64,000 nt of DNA from Streptomyces macrolidinus (GTDB lineage: Bacteria > Actinomycetota > Actinomycetes > Streptomycetales > Streptomycetaceae): assembly GCF_023887685.1 (NCBI RefSeq), contig NZ_JAMWMR010000002.1, positions 62,001-126,000 on the forward strand. The letters are read 5' to 3'. A program made the position numbers and the translations under genes. The notes under the pieces were generated by a model that was not told the DNA's origin, did no database searches, and saw only the letters and a program-made list of their open reading frames with translations. Every line of letters begins with the position of its first letter. Within the stretch, counting starts at the first letter, position 1. Below are positions 36,901 to 44,800 of the stretch, piece by piece.

Positions 36901-37716
36901 CTACGGCGTGCGGGCCACCGCCCCGTAGCCGGGAATGACTCCGTCGTCCTGGCCGGGAACCGGTTCGCCCAGCTCCGGGTGCCATCGGTGGACCACCTCG
37001 ACGCCGGGTGCGACGAGGTCGAGTCCGTGGAAGAAGCGGGCGAACTCGTCGCGGGAGCGCAGCGCCAGCGTGATCCCCGCCGCCCTGAGCTTCTCGGTCG
37101 CCGCCGCGGACACCTCCGGTGTGAAGTCGGCTGTGGCGTGGGTCATCACCAGATAGCTGCCGGAGGGCAGTTCGGCCAGCAGCCGGTCGACCAGTTCGTG
37201 CGCGCCCTCCTCGTCGGAGACGAAGTGCAGCAGCGCGACGAGGGAGAGCGCCACGGGCCGATCGAAGTCCAGGACCCGCTTGGCCCCCTCGACCACGGCG
37301 GCCGGGTCGCGCACATCGGCCTGCAGATACTCGGTCGCGCCCTCGGGGGTACCGCGCAGCAGGGCCTCCGCATGAGCCAGCACGATCGGGTCGTTGTCGC
37401 AGTAGACGACGCGCGCGTCGGGTGCGACCTCCTGGGCGATCTGATGAAGGTTCGGCTCGGTCGGGATGCCCGTGCCGATGTCGAGGAACTGCCGCACTCC
37501 GTTCTGGGCCAGCCAGCGCGTGGCCCGGTGCATGAACGCGCGGTTGACCCGCGCCATCACCGGCACCCTCGGGTCGAGGGTGAGCATCTGCCGGCCCATC
37601 TCCTCGTCGACGGGGTAGTTGTCCTTCCCGCCGAGGTACCAGTCATACATCCGTGCGGGGTGCGGCGTACTCGTGTCGATGACGACTGCGTTCCGGTCGG
37701 AACCCTGCCCGGTCAT
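36901..37716 (-). CDS. DUF574-family SAM-dependent methyltransferase
   Basis: A 271-aa protein of the actinobacterial DUF574 group. The family opening is TSTPHPARMYDWYLGGKDNYPVD. SAM motif I is QFLDIGTGIPTEPNLHQIA (about 77-95), with VVYCDNDPIVLAHAEAL following. Such genes are numerous in Streptomyces and cluster with XRE/DUF397 regulators and ATP-binding anti-sigma-like proteins, as here. Natural substrate unknown. Start ATG at 37716. Confidence 0.92.
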   Translation of the reverse strand: MTGQGSDRNAVVIDTSTPHPARMYDWYLGGKDNYPVDEEMGRQMLTLDPRVPVMARVNRAFMHRATRWLAQNGVRQFLDIGTGIPTEPNLHQIAQEVAPDARVVYCDNDPIVLAHAEALLRGTPEGATEYLQADVRDPAAVVEGAKRVLDFDRPVALSLVALLHFVSDEEGAHELVDRLLAELPSGSYLVMTHATADFTPEVSAAATEKLRAAGITLALRSRDEFARFFHGLDLVAPGVEVVHRWHPELGEPVPGQDDGVIPGYGAVARTP

Positions 37717-37824
37717 AGGGAACTCCGTAATCCTCTGGGAGAGTCGAGGAAGTCGAGGAAGTCGATGATCAAGTCAATGCCAAGGTGATGGTGCGGATAA
37801 CAAGATCGCTCAGCAGCAAGGGAG

Positions 37825-38079
37825 TTACGAGAGCAGGAAGTCGGCCTCCCCTGCCTTGGCCCCCTGGATGAACGCGGTCATCTCGTCGGAGGTGTAGATC
37901 AGCGCGGGCCCGTCCGGGTCGGTGGACTGGCGGACGGCGATCCGCCCGTCGGCGAGCTTCATCGCCTCCAGGCAGTTGCCGCCGTTGCCCCCGCTCCACG
38001 GCTTGTGCCAGCCCTCGCTGCCCAGTTCACGGGCGGGCATGCCGTTGTAGACGCGTTTGCGCGACGTGATGCGATCCAT
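37825..38079 (-). CDS. DUF397 small protein
   Basis: An 84-aa DUF397 protein; the core WSGGNGGNCLEAMKLADGRIAVRQSTDPDGPALIYTSDEMTAFIQGAKAGEADFL covers residues 28-82. These small proteins pair with the XRE regulator next door and are thought to modulate it (BldB/WhiJ-type systems in Streptomyces). The ATG abuts the regulator stop (TAAATG), so translation is very likely coupled. Confidence 0.92.
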   Translation of the reverse strand: MDRITSRKRVYNGMPARELGSEGWHKPWSGGNGGNCLEAMKLADGRIAVRQSTDPDGPALIYTSDEMTAFIQGAKAGEADFLLS

Positions 38080-38940
38080 TTACAGCTCCTTGCGGAGATC
38101 CTCCAGGATCTCCTTCGTGCGTTGTGCCGTAGCGGCCTGGGCCGCCATGCGGTCCATGACCTCGAGGTGGGTCGCCACCTCGGCGCGCGCGTCCAGATAG
38201 ACGGCACCGGTCAGGTACTCGCTGTAGACCATGTCCGGCAGTTCTGACATGGCAAATCGAAACAGGACGAAGGGTCCGTAGGTGCCCGGATGCGGACCCG
38301 AGGAGAACTCGAGTACCTGGAGCGTCACATGGGGCAGTTCGGTGACTTCCAGCAGCCGTTCGACCTGGGCGCGCATGACCTCTGGGCCGACAACGGGGCG
38401 GCGCAGCACGGTCTCGTCCATCACGGCCCAGATACGGGGCGCGTCCGCACGCGTGAGCAACTCCTGGCGCTGCATGCGCAGCGCCACATGCCGCTCTATG
38501 TCCTCGGGCCTGGTCTGCCCGATGGCACCCGACGTCAGGACACCCCGGGCGTAGGCGTCGGTCTGCATGATGCCGGGCACGAAGTGGGGCTCGTACTGGC
38601 GGATGAGCGTGGCGGCGCCCTCCAGGCTGACGTACATCGAGAACCAGCCCGGCAGGATGTCGTGGAACCGCTGCCACCAGCCCGGCTTGTTGGCGTCCTC
38701 GGCAAGCTGGACGAAGGCCTCCGCCTCCTCCTCGCCCACCCCGTACGACTTCAGCAGCAACTGAAGGTAGGGGATCTTGAGGGCGACCTCGGCCATCTCC
38801 ATACGGCGGACCGTGGCGGGGGCGACCCGCAGGACGCGCGCGGCCTCCTCGCGCTTGAGTCCGGCACGTTCGCGCAGGTCCAGCAGGCGCCGTCCGAGAA
38901 CGACCTGGCCGACCGTCGGCGCCGACCGCGGCTCACTCAT
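38080..38940 (-). CDS. XRE-family regulator with DUF5753 domain (WhiJ-like)
   Basis: A 286-aa regulator. The helix-turn-helix is at residues about 10-65 (LDLRERAGLKREEAARVLRV, PATVRRMEMAEVALKIPYL). From about 95 on it is a DUF5753 ligand/partner domain (PHFVPGIMQTDAYARGVL, ERHVALRMQRQELLTR, YSEYLTGAVYLD). This pairing with DUF397 is the typical Streptomyces developmental module. ATG at 38940 is the family start; the longer frame adds only 19 residues. The gap 38941-39217 holds divergent promoters that I cannot pinpoint. Confidence 0.92.
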   Translation of the reverse strand: MSEPRSAPTVGQVVLGRRLLDLRERAGLKREEAARVLRVAPATVRRMEMAEVALKIPYLQLLLKSYGVGEEEAEAFVQLAEDANKPGWWQRFHDILPGWFSMYVSLEGAATLIRQYEPHFVPGIMQTDAYARGVLTSGAIGQTRPEDIERHVALRMQRQELLTRADAPRIWAVMDETVLRRPVVGPEVMRAQVERLLEVTELPHVTLQVLEFSSGPHPGTYGPFVLFRFAMSELPDMVYSEYLTGAVYLDARAEVATHLEVMDRMAAQAATAQRTKEILEDLRKEL

Positions 38941-39217
38941 CTCGCGCCTCCTCCCTTCCTCCGTTGCCTGACCAACCTCCGGCGCCCCGGCAGCCAAGAC
39001 GGCGCCGTTCGAACCCTTTTCGCACCGTTCCGCGCCCGCGTTCGATTTCGACCGGCGGGCCCTCGACGGGGCCCCGGACGCGAAGTCCGTACCTCAGATC
39101 CCAACTGGCGCCGCTCGGCGTGCTGTTGCGAGCAGTGTGCCACGACGATTCTCGAAGTCACACTGCACTCTGCAATTTTCAGAGTGACTCTTGCCAAGTG
39201 TCCACGCCGGGGCGATA

Positions 39218-40039
39218 GTGGCAAGCGTGATTCCGTCCGCGCCGTTAGGAACAGATGCCGCCGCAGACCGGTTCGACCCGGCCGGCGCCACAGGGCTGCG
39301 CCCTGGCGTCGCACTGCGTCGATTCCGCTTCGAGCTGGCCGCCCACCCGCAGTCCGTCGCACGGGCCCGGCAACTGACGCGTGCCCGGCTGACCGGGTGG
39401 TCGGTTGGCGAGGACGCGTGCGACACGGCGACCCTGATCGTGTCCGAACTGGTCACCAACGCGATCGTGCACACCGCCGGAGCCTCCGTCGTCTGCGAGC
39501 TGCAGGACGAGGGCGGCATGGTGCGCATAGCCGTACGTGACGAGGGATGCGCTCCGGATGAGCCGCACCCCGTACCGCAGCGATGCGCGGAGGAGCACGG
39601 CCGAGGACTGCTTCTCGTCGAGGCCCTGTCCCTGGCCTGGGGAACTCAGAAGGCGGGGGCCGGACTGCTGGTCTGGGCGGAACTCGCGCGGGCGACCGAT
39701 CAACGGACGGCTGACCAGCGGACGACGGGTCAACGGACTACTGACCAGCGGGCGACCGGTCAACCGAATACTGACCAGCGGGCGACCGACCGACGGACAA
39801 CCGGTCAACCGAATACTGACCAGCGGGCGACCGACCGACGGACCATCGATCAGCGGGCGACCGGCGAGTGTTCCATCCCGGCGCAGCCGTCCCGGGACCT
39901 GTCGTGTTCCGGCGACAGGTCCCGGGCGATCGAGGCCGCCCCGGCACGCTACGACCTCGGCTGGAGCGCGAAGAAGCCCCCGGCGGACGGCCAGGGATCC
40001 CGGACCGACGCGTCCTGGACCGGAACCGAATGGGTGTGA
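39218..40039 (+). CDS. ATP-binding regulator (HATPase_c, anti-sigma-like) with repeat tail
   Basis: A 273-aa protein. Residues about 25-155 are a histidine-kinase-like ATPase domain of the SpoIIAB/RsbW type: N-box SELVTNAIVHTA, G1 box VRDEGCAP and G2 box EEHGRGLLLVEAL. No phospho-acceptor domain is present. From about residue 160 a low-complexity tail of TDQRATGQ-type units follows, including two perfect copies of a 15-residue unit. GTG at 39218 is the likely start; GTG at 39227 is possible. It probably antagonises a sigma factor or a regulator of the neighbouring XRE/DUF397 set. Confidence 0.85.
   Translation: MASVIPSAPLGTDAAADRFDPAGATGLRPGVALRRFRFELAAHPQSVARARQLTRARLTGWSVGEDACDTATLIVSELVTNAIVHTAGASVVCELQDEGGMVRIAVRDEGCAPDEPHPVPQRCAEEHGRGLLLVEALSLAWGTQKAGAGLLVWAELARATDQRTADQRTTGQRTTDQRATGQPNTDQRATDRRTTGQPNTDQRATDRRTIDQRATGECSIPAQPSRDLSCSGDRSRAIEAAPARYDLGWSAKKPPADGQGSRTDASWTGTEWV
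39755..39843 (+). repeat. 45-bp period repeat in the ATP-binding regulator
   Basis: A 44-mer starting ACCGGTCAACCGAATACTGA is found identically at 39755-39798 and 39800-39843 (period 45 bp, unit TGQPNTDQRATDRRT). Degenerate relatives extend from about 39697 to 39865. Confidence 0.9.
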
Positions 40040-40488
40040 GGGACATGCGGTCGGCCACAGGAGTCCCCGGCACCACGGCCGTGACGCTGAACTCACTGGT
40101 CCGTCTCGGCCGGACCCGCCGGGCGTCCGGACCGGCCCGGCGGCTCCCCCTGCCCGAGGACATGGCGGTGCCGCTCGGCTGCGACGCGGTCGCCGTGCCC
40201 GCGGACTACGGACCGCTGCTGCTGCCCCGGCTGCCACGGGTCGGGTGTGTGTTCGCCGACCGGGCCGAGTGGTGGTGGATCGTGCCGTCCGACTCGGACA
40301 TGGCCCTCGACTGGCCCGAGCCCGCGCGGTACGCCCCCGGCGCGCTCGTCCCGGACACGCCGATCCTTCCCGGGCTCATCCACCGGCCGCACGACACCAT
40401 GCCGTACACCCCGCCGATCCCGCTCTATCTCACCCTGTGCCGGATCACGGGTACGCCGCCGACGTGGTCACGCCCGATCAGCGCCTGA
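40036..40488 (+). CDS. Conserved hypothetical protein coupled to the ATP-binding regulator
   Basis: A 150-aa protein I cannot assign to a named family. The middle is rich in Trp and Pro (ADRAEWWWIVPSDSDMALDW; PGALVPDTPILPGLIHRP) with no membrane segment or metal motif. Its GTG start overlaps the upstream stop as GTGA, so it is translated together with the ATP-binding regulator and may be its partner; an ATG 9 nt further is an alternative. The 3' end overlaps the DUF899 gene by 11 nt. Confidence 0.65.
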   Translation: MRDMRSATGVPGTTAVTLNSLVRLGRTRRASGPARRLPLPEDMAVPLGCDAVAVPADYGPLLLPRLPRVGCVFADRAEWWWIVPSDSDMALDWPEPARYAPGALVPDTPILPGLIHRPHDTMPYTPPIPLYLTLCRITGTPPTWSRPISA

Positions 40489-41179
40489 CCTCGTACTGGT
40501 ACTCGTCGTGGAAGCGGATCGACGCGCTGCCCGCGGGTGCGCCCAGGGCCGATGCCCGTCCCCGGGGCTGCTCCCACTCCTCCTGCCGCCCCAGGGCCGT
40601 GAGGTCGAGCAGGCTGGTGGTGGAGCCGAGTCCGTCGAGGCCGCGCTCGTACGTCGAGTAGGTGTGGAAGACCCGGTCGTGGTCCCGTAGGAAGCAGCTC
40701 ACCCCGGGCCGCTCGACCGACTCGCCCGCGCGGTCCACGGTCACCTGGAAGTCGTGGTTGAAGAGTGTGCCGTAGGACGAGTACCAGGGCATGGTCCAGC
40801 CCAGGCGTGCCTTGAAGGGCAGGATTCGGGTGTACGGGGCTCGTGACACGACGGCGAACGACGTCCCGCGCGCGTGCAGATGCGCGAGGTGCCCGATCTG
40901 GTCGAGGAACGCCGCGCACCTGCGGCAGCCCTCGTCCCACTCGGGCGCGAACATGTAGTGGTACACCACGAGTTGGTGCCGCCCCTCGAAGGCTTCGAGG
41001 AGAGTGGCCTTGCCGTCGCCGCCTTCGAACACGTACTCCGTGTCGACCTCGACCATCGGCAGCCGCCGCCGCTCGGCGTTGATCGCGTCACGCGCGCGCG
41101 TGGCCGCCTTCTCCTTGGCGAGCAGTGCCTCGCGCTCGGCCCGCCACTCCTCGCGCGAGACGATCTCCGGAAGCGTCAT
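40478..41179 (-). CDS. DUF899 thioredoxin-fold protein
   Basis: A 233-aa DUF899 protein. Typical parts are TLPEIVSREEWRAEREALLAKEK at the start, YHYMFAPEWDEGCRRCAAFLDQI (a CxxC-like Cys pair at the thioredoxin active-site position), VSRAPYTRILPFKARLGWTMPWYSS and FHTYSTYERGLD. A redox role is suggested by the fold only. ATG at 41179 is the family start, with GGAGGGG nearby upstream. The structured RNA locus lies in its upstream region, transcribed in the same direction. Confidence 0.9.
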   Translation of the reverse strand: MTLPEIVSREEWRAEREALLAKEKAATRARDAINAERRRLPMVEVDTEYVFEGGDGKATLLEAFEGRHQLVVYHYMFAPEWDEGCRRCAAFLDQIGHLAHLHARGTSFAVVSRAPYTRILPFKARLGWTMPWYSSYGTLFNHDFQVTVDRAGESVERPGVSCFLRDHDRVFHTYSTYERGLDGLGSTTSLLDLTALGRQEEWEQPRGRASALGAPAGSASIRFHDEYQYEVRR

Positions 41180-41298
41180 CACCCCTCCATGGAAGTCCGT
41201 TCTCAAGGGTGGACTGCCTTGGGAAGCGGAACTCATCGCTCGCGCGCGGGATTTCACACGGCGCGATGTCATGGGCCCCTGCGTGGGTGTCCCGGCTC

Positions 41299-41362
41299 GG
41301 GTCCGGGCGGAAGTTCCTCGGAACGGGAGCGGGCCCGAGGGCGGTAGCCGGCCCCCGGACCC
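41299..41362 (-). other. Nested inverted repeats downstream of the tRNA-like locus
   Basis: GGGTCCGGG (41299-41307) and CCCGGACCC (41354-41362) are a perfect 9-bp inverted repeat; inside it GTTC-CTCG-GAAC (41313-41324) forms a small hairpin. It may end the RNA at 41402-41640 or belong to the DUF899 leader. The rest of 41180-41298 shows nothing clear. Confidence 0.4.
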
Positions 41363-41401
41363 TGTCGATGCCGCCATGTGGCACGCCGGCACGTTCGAGA
41401 A

Positions 41402-41640
41402 CCCAGGTCAGTCGTTATGCCGCCGCGTCCTGCCTTTGGACCACCGCACATCGAGCTGCGCGGGCTGGACTTGAACCAGCATCTCGGCGTACTGGGGCCT
41501 GGGCCCGGTCGATCCGGCGCTCGGCGGCGAATACTGAGTCTGGAGCAATAGTCTGAGATTGATCGCGGTCTGCCTCTGCCATTGGGCTACCGCGGCCGGA
41601 AGATGTGCCGCGGGGAGGGGTCGAACCTCCACTGGAACCG
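41402..41640 (-). ncRNA. Candidate structured RNA with two permuted tRNA-like modules (Y RNA-like)
   Basis: Reading the minus strand, module A (41640-41566) runs: CGGTT, variable CCAGT, T-arm GGAGG-TTCGACC-CCTCC, acceptor strand CCGCGGC, 10-nt loop, acceptor strand GCCGCGG, TA, D-arm, GACCG. Module B (41489-41421) runs: CGCCG, AGAT, T-arm GCTGG-TTCAAGT-CCAGC, CCGCGCA, 6-nt loop, TGTGCGG, TG, D-arm GTCC/GGAC, G, CGGCG. Acceptor strands pair 7/7 and anticodon-type strands 5/5 in each module. T8, A14, A15-T48, G18G19, A21, G53-C61, T54T55C56 and A58 are all present. No 7-nt anticodon loop with U33 can be built. B's stem continues as ACTG/CAGT and CCTGGG/CCCAGG. The closed acceptor end and open anticodon stem match the tRNA-mimic part of bacterial Y RNAs. 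Exact ends are unknown. Confidence 0.55.
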
Positions 41641-41684
41641 CGCCGTCACGACAAGCTTCAGCTTCAGCTTGCGCTCCTCGCGCA

Positions 41685-41711
41685 CCCCGGCCGGCCTTGT
41701 GGCGGCCGGGG
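41685..41711 (-). terminator. Hairpin after the DUF7873-type gene
   Basis: CCCCGGCC and GGCCGGGG pair around 11 nt that can fold further (GCC/GGC). It lies 12 nt past the stop codon and 45 nt before the first tRNA-like module, so it could end the mRNA or mark the RNA processing boundary. Confidence 0.55.
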
Positions 41712-41722
41712 AGTTCTTGAGG

Positions 41723-42454
41723 CTACCCGAACAGGTAGCCGAACACGGCGTCCCCGACCCGCTGGTCGACGACGTCCACGCCGTTCGCCTCCTCACGGGC
41801 GAACTTGACGGCCTGCTGGAGCTTCTCGACCCGGTCGAGCAGTTCGTTCACACGCCGCGCGGGCAGGGCACCGGAGAACTTCACCGTGGTCCAGTACCCG
41901 ACGGGCACGTCCTCGTAGTACACCTCGACCTGAGCCGGGTGCTTCTCGGTGGCCTCCGCCTTCACGTGGTTGCGGGGCACCTTCTTCGTACGCAGCGTCC
42001 GCACCGGCTCGGTCTTCCACGCGTCGGTGGACGGGTCCTGCGTCCAGGACTCGGAGGCGTCGAGGATCGGCAGCTTGCGGACGAAGGTGTTGAGGTCGAC
42101 GAGCTGCTTCTCCAGGAAGAGCAGATACGCCACGGGGGCATCGGCGACGAGCACGCGCCCGTCCACCTTCACATCCGCCTTCGCCGTGCAGTTGGCCCAG
42201 TCCTTCGTGGCGGTCACGTCGAACAGCCGCGTGAGCGTCGCCGCGGTCTGCCGCAGTACGTCCTCGGCCTGTACCTGAACCCGCGTGGATTCGGACGGCA
42301 GTTGCTCGCCCTCCTCGTCCTTCGGCTGGTACGTCCGCGAGATCCCGGCGAGCAACGCGGGCTTCTGCAAGCCGTGGTGGGCGGCCGTCAGGTCCTGATG
42401 GCTCCTGGACTTGATGCCCTTCTCGACTGCGATGATCTGATTGAGTTTCGCCAC
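41723..42454 (-). CDS. DUF7873-type conserved actinobacterial protein
   Basis: A 243-aa protein resembling the actinobacterial DUF7873 group as I recall it (starts AKLNQIIAVEKGIKSRSHQDL). No catalytic motif is obvious. The middle has SRTYQPKDEEGEQLPSEST, a conserved WANC, and LFLEKQLVDLNTFVRKLPILD. The C-terminus is a helix, ELLDRVEKLQQAVKFAREEAN, followed by VFGYLFG. No signal or membrane segment is seen. GTG at 42454 lacks a good ribosome site but follows the nucleotidyltransferase stop by 41 nt on the same strand, so an operon is likely. The permuted tRNA-like RNA follows it. Function unknown. Confidence 0.7.
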   Translation of the reverse strand: MAKLNQIIAVEKGIKSRSHQDLTAAHHGLQKPALLAGISRTYQPKDEEGEQLPSESTRVQVQAEDVLRQTAATLTRLFDVTATKDWANCTAKADVKVDGRVLVADAPVAYLLFLEKQLVDLNTFVRKLPILDASESWTQDPSTDAWKTEPVRTLRTKKVPRNHVKAEATEKHPAQVEVYYEDVPVGYWTTVKFSGALPARRVNELLDRVEKLQQAVKFAREEANGVDVVDQRVGDAVFGYLFG

Positions 42455-42495
42455 GTCACAGACCGTAGCAACACGAAGGCCGAGGTTTCGAACGA

Positions 42496-43284
42496 TTATC
42501 GGTCCGCGGTCGCGCGCGTGGCGGAGAGGGCTTCCTCGAAGAGGTCCTCCGCCGACGCGAGCGCCTGCACGAGCGTCTCGGGGCGGCTCGTCAGCCCCGA
42601 CACGATCCCGTCGACGCGCCGCAGCCCCGCCCGCTCCAGCAGCCGCTTCTCGTTGGTCACCCATTCCCCGCGCGCCGCGAGCACGGCGTGGCCCGCGTGC
42701 GTGGCGGCCGTGGCAAGGGCTCCGGCGACCTCGGTCAGGCGGCCCTGCGGGGCATGGTTGGCCTTCGCGTACGCGAGGGTGGCGCGGGCCGTGCCGTACC
42801 AGCGTTCGGGGGCGGAGGCGCGCAGCTTCTCCGGGTACGTCCGCGGGCGCGGGAGCGTGCCCCGCAGGACACGGTTGACGGCGAGTTCGGCCACCAGCAG
42901 GTACGTGGGGATACCGGCGAGGTGGAAGAGCAGCGGCTCCACCTGGAAGCGGCCTTCCGCCGCCTCCGCCACCTGGTGTTCCACGACGTCGAGATCGCGG
43001 TAGTGGACGTCGACGCGGCGGCCCTCGATGGTCAGCCACGCGCCGCCGTTGAAGACTCCGCCGCCCCAGCCGCCGATCTCCGAGACCTCGCCGGGCCAGC
43101 CGACGGCCCGCAGGTCGGCGGGGTCGAACTCCGGGCCCCGGTAGTAGACGGCCAGATCCCAGTCGCTGTCCGGGCCGTGCGTGCCCTGCGCCCGGGAGCC
43201 GCCGAGAGCGACGGCGCACACCCCGGGAAGAGCGGCAAGCCGGTCCGTGACACCCTCCAGGAACGCCTCGTCGTCCGTACTCAT
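42496..43284 (-). CDS. Nucleotidyltransferase (Pol beta/KNTase superfamily)
   Basis: A 262-aa nucleotidyltransferase. The catalytic strand VALGGSRAQGTHGPDSDWDLAVYY (residues about 25-48) has the GGS and DxD pattern; the third acidic residue is in RRVDVHYRD near 92. A helical C-terminal half (TYPEKLRASAPERWYGTARATLAYA) follows. Relatives modify drugs, proteins or RNA ends; one subgroup occurs in RNA-repair loci. Here it is followed by the DUF7873-type gene and the tRNA-like RNA, which favours an RNA substrate as inference. Start ATG at 43284. Confidence 0.85.
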   Translation of the reverse strand: MSTDDEAFLEGVTDRLAALPGVCAVALGGSRAQGTHGPDSDWDLAVYYRGPEFDPADLRAVGWPGEVSEIGGWGGGVFNGGAWLTIEGRRVDVHYRDLDVVEHQVAEAAEGRFQVEPLLFHLAGIPTYLLVAELAVNRVLRGTLPRPRTYPEKLRASAPERWYGTARATLAYAKANHAPQGRLTEVAGALATAATHAGHAVLAARGEWVTNEKRLLERAGLRRVDGIVSGLTSRPETLVQALASAEDLFEEALSATRATADR

Positions 43285-43326
43285 CGCCCGCCCATCTCCC
43301 CTTCTCCTCCGCGCAGTTACGAAGGC

Positions 43327-44031
43327 TCACTGTAGCTCAGTGACGGGCAGCCCCGCGGTGACGGCCGCCGTGCGCAGGACCTCCCGCAGCATCTCCGAGG
43401 TGAGTCGCCCGGTGAAGGTGTTGCGCTGGCTGACGTGGAAGCAGCCGAAGAGGTCCAGGCCCTCCAGCGCGACCCGGGCACCGTGGCCGAACGCGGGGCG
43501 CGGCCGGGGGATCGACCAGCCCGCCTCGTCCAGCGCGGTCAGCGCGGCCTGCCAGCCGAAGCCGCCGAGCGCGACCACGCACCTGAGCGACGGCCGCAGC
43601 AGCCGCAACTCCTGTACGAGCCACGGTCGGCAGGTGTCCCGCTCCTCGGGCGTCGGCTTATTGGCGGGCGGAGCGCAGTGCACGGGCGCGGTCACGCGCA
43701 CGCCGTACAGCTCCAGACCGTCGTCGGCGGACACCGAGGTCGGCTGTGACGCGAGGCCCACGGCGTGCAGTGCCGCGTACAGCACGTCCCCGGAGCGGTC
43801 TCCGGTGAACATCCGCCCGGTCCGGTTGCCGCCGTGGGCCGCGGGCGCGAGACCGATGACGAGCAGCCGGGCATCGGGCGGTCCGAAGCCCGGGACCGGC
43901 CGCCCCCAGTACGTCCAGTCGGCGAACGCGGGGCGCTTGGTACGGGCCACCTCCTCGCGCCACGCGACCAGGCGCGGGCAGGCGCGGCATCCCGTGATCC
44001 GCTCGTCGAGCGCGGAGAGGCTGCTGTCCAT
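43327..44031 (-). CDS. Uracil-DNA glycosylase, family 5 (UdgB-like)
   Basis: A 234-aa family 5 uracil-DNA glycosylase. The Fe-S ligands begin with [15 protein letters not shown] (residues 15-29). Motif A is [24 protein letters not shown], where family 5 lacks the acidic water-activating residue of other families. The later [13 protein letters not shown] is the DNA-binding motif B. The enzyme removes uracil and other deaminated bases. Start ATG at 44031. The nucleotidyltransferase follows by 42 nt, so these may share a transcript. Confidence 0.93.
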   Translation of the reverse strand: MDSSLSALDERITGCRACPRLVAWREEVARTKRPAFADWTYWGRPVPGFGPPDARLLVIGLAPAAHGGNRTGRMFTGDRSGDVLYAALHAVGLASQPTSVSADDGLELYGVRVTAPVHCAPPANKPTPEERDTCRPWLVQELRLLRPSLRCVVALGGFGWQAALTALDEAGWSIPRPRPAFGHGARVALEGLDLFGCFHVSQRNTFTGRLTSEMLREVLRTAAVTAGLPVTELQ

Positions 44032-44101
44032 GCCTCCACGGTAGGCCGGGCGGCGGCAAAACCCGTCGGATCGGCCTGGCGCCGAGAGCTAAGGTCGGAC
44101 C

Positions 44102-44800
44102 ATGGCTTTCGAAGGTGCGCACGACGACAGGGCGGACGGGTCCGAGCAGGCCCGTACGACCACGGCGTCCCGGGACCGTGAGACGGACGGGCGGGGCTCC
44201 GGTACGGACGGGGACGGCGCGGTCCGTGAGGCCGCACCGCAGGGCGCGTCGCAGGGCTCCGGCGACCCGGCGGCGGCCGACCCCCGGACCGCCGCCGCGG
44301 TGGCAGCCGCCGAGGCGGCGGGGCCGTCGAGCGGCGAGAGCGTGCGCATCGACAGTTGGATCTGGTCCGTGCGGCTCGTGAAGACCCGCTCGATGGGTGC
44401 CACCGCCTGCCGGGGCGGGCATGTACGGCTGAACGGCGAGCGGGTGAAGCCCGCCCACTCCGTGCGCGTGGGTGACGAGGTACGTCTGCGGCACGAGGGC
44501 CGGGAGCGGATCGTGGTCGTCAAGCGCCTGATCCGCAAGCGGGTGGGCGCCCCGGTGGCCGTGCAGTGCTACATCGACAACAGTCCGCCCCCGCCGCCCC
44601 GCGAGGCCGTCGCCCCTGCGGGCATCCGCGACCGCGGCGCGGGCCGCCCCACCAAGCGGGACCGCCGCGACATGGAACGCCTACGCGGCCTGGGCACACC
44701 CCCGGGCGTCGACTCCGACACCGAGGGCAGGCCCGAGGGGCGGGGCCGGTCCGGCGACCGGGGTCGGTCCCGGGGACGGGGCGGAACCGGCGGGCTCTGA
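44102..44800 (+). CDS. S4-domain RNA-binding protein (HslR-like)
   Basis: A 232-aa protein with an S4 RNA-binding domain at residues about 80-150 (VRIDSWIWSVRLVKTRSMGATACRGGHVRLNGERVKPAHSVRVGDEVRL), like heat-shock protein Hsp15/HslR, which rescues stalled 50S subunits in E. coli. It has an unusual acidic, low-complexity N-terminal 78 residues and a basic Arg/Gly tail (GRSGDRGRSRGRGGTGG). Start ATG at 44102. The stop codon lies in the loop of a hairpin (44790-44796 with 44805-44811). It diverges from the glycosylase. Confidence 0.85.
   Translation: MAFEGAHDDRADGSEQARTTTASRDRETDGRGSGTDGDGAVREAAPQGASQGSGDPAAADPRTAAAVAAAEAAGPSSGESVRIDSWIWSVRLVKTRSMGATACRGGHVRLNGERVKPAHSVRVGDEVRLRHEGRERIVVVKRLIRKRVGAPVAVQCYIDNSPPPPPREAVAPAGIRDRGAGRPTKRDRRDMERLRGLGTPPGVDSDTEGRPEGRGRSGDRGRSRGRGGTGGL

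Noticed and set aside
41408..41632. Minus-strand 74-codon frame across the tRNA-like region
   Set aside because: It starts inside the T-arm of module A and ends in the stem of module B. The base pairing explains the sequence better than a peptide.
41402..41640. Ordinary tandem tRNA genes
   Set aside because: Reading each 5' half with the next 3' half gives poor acceptor and no anticodon stem pairing, and no loop with U33. Only the permuted order folds.
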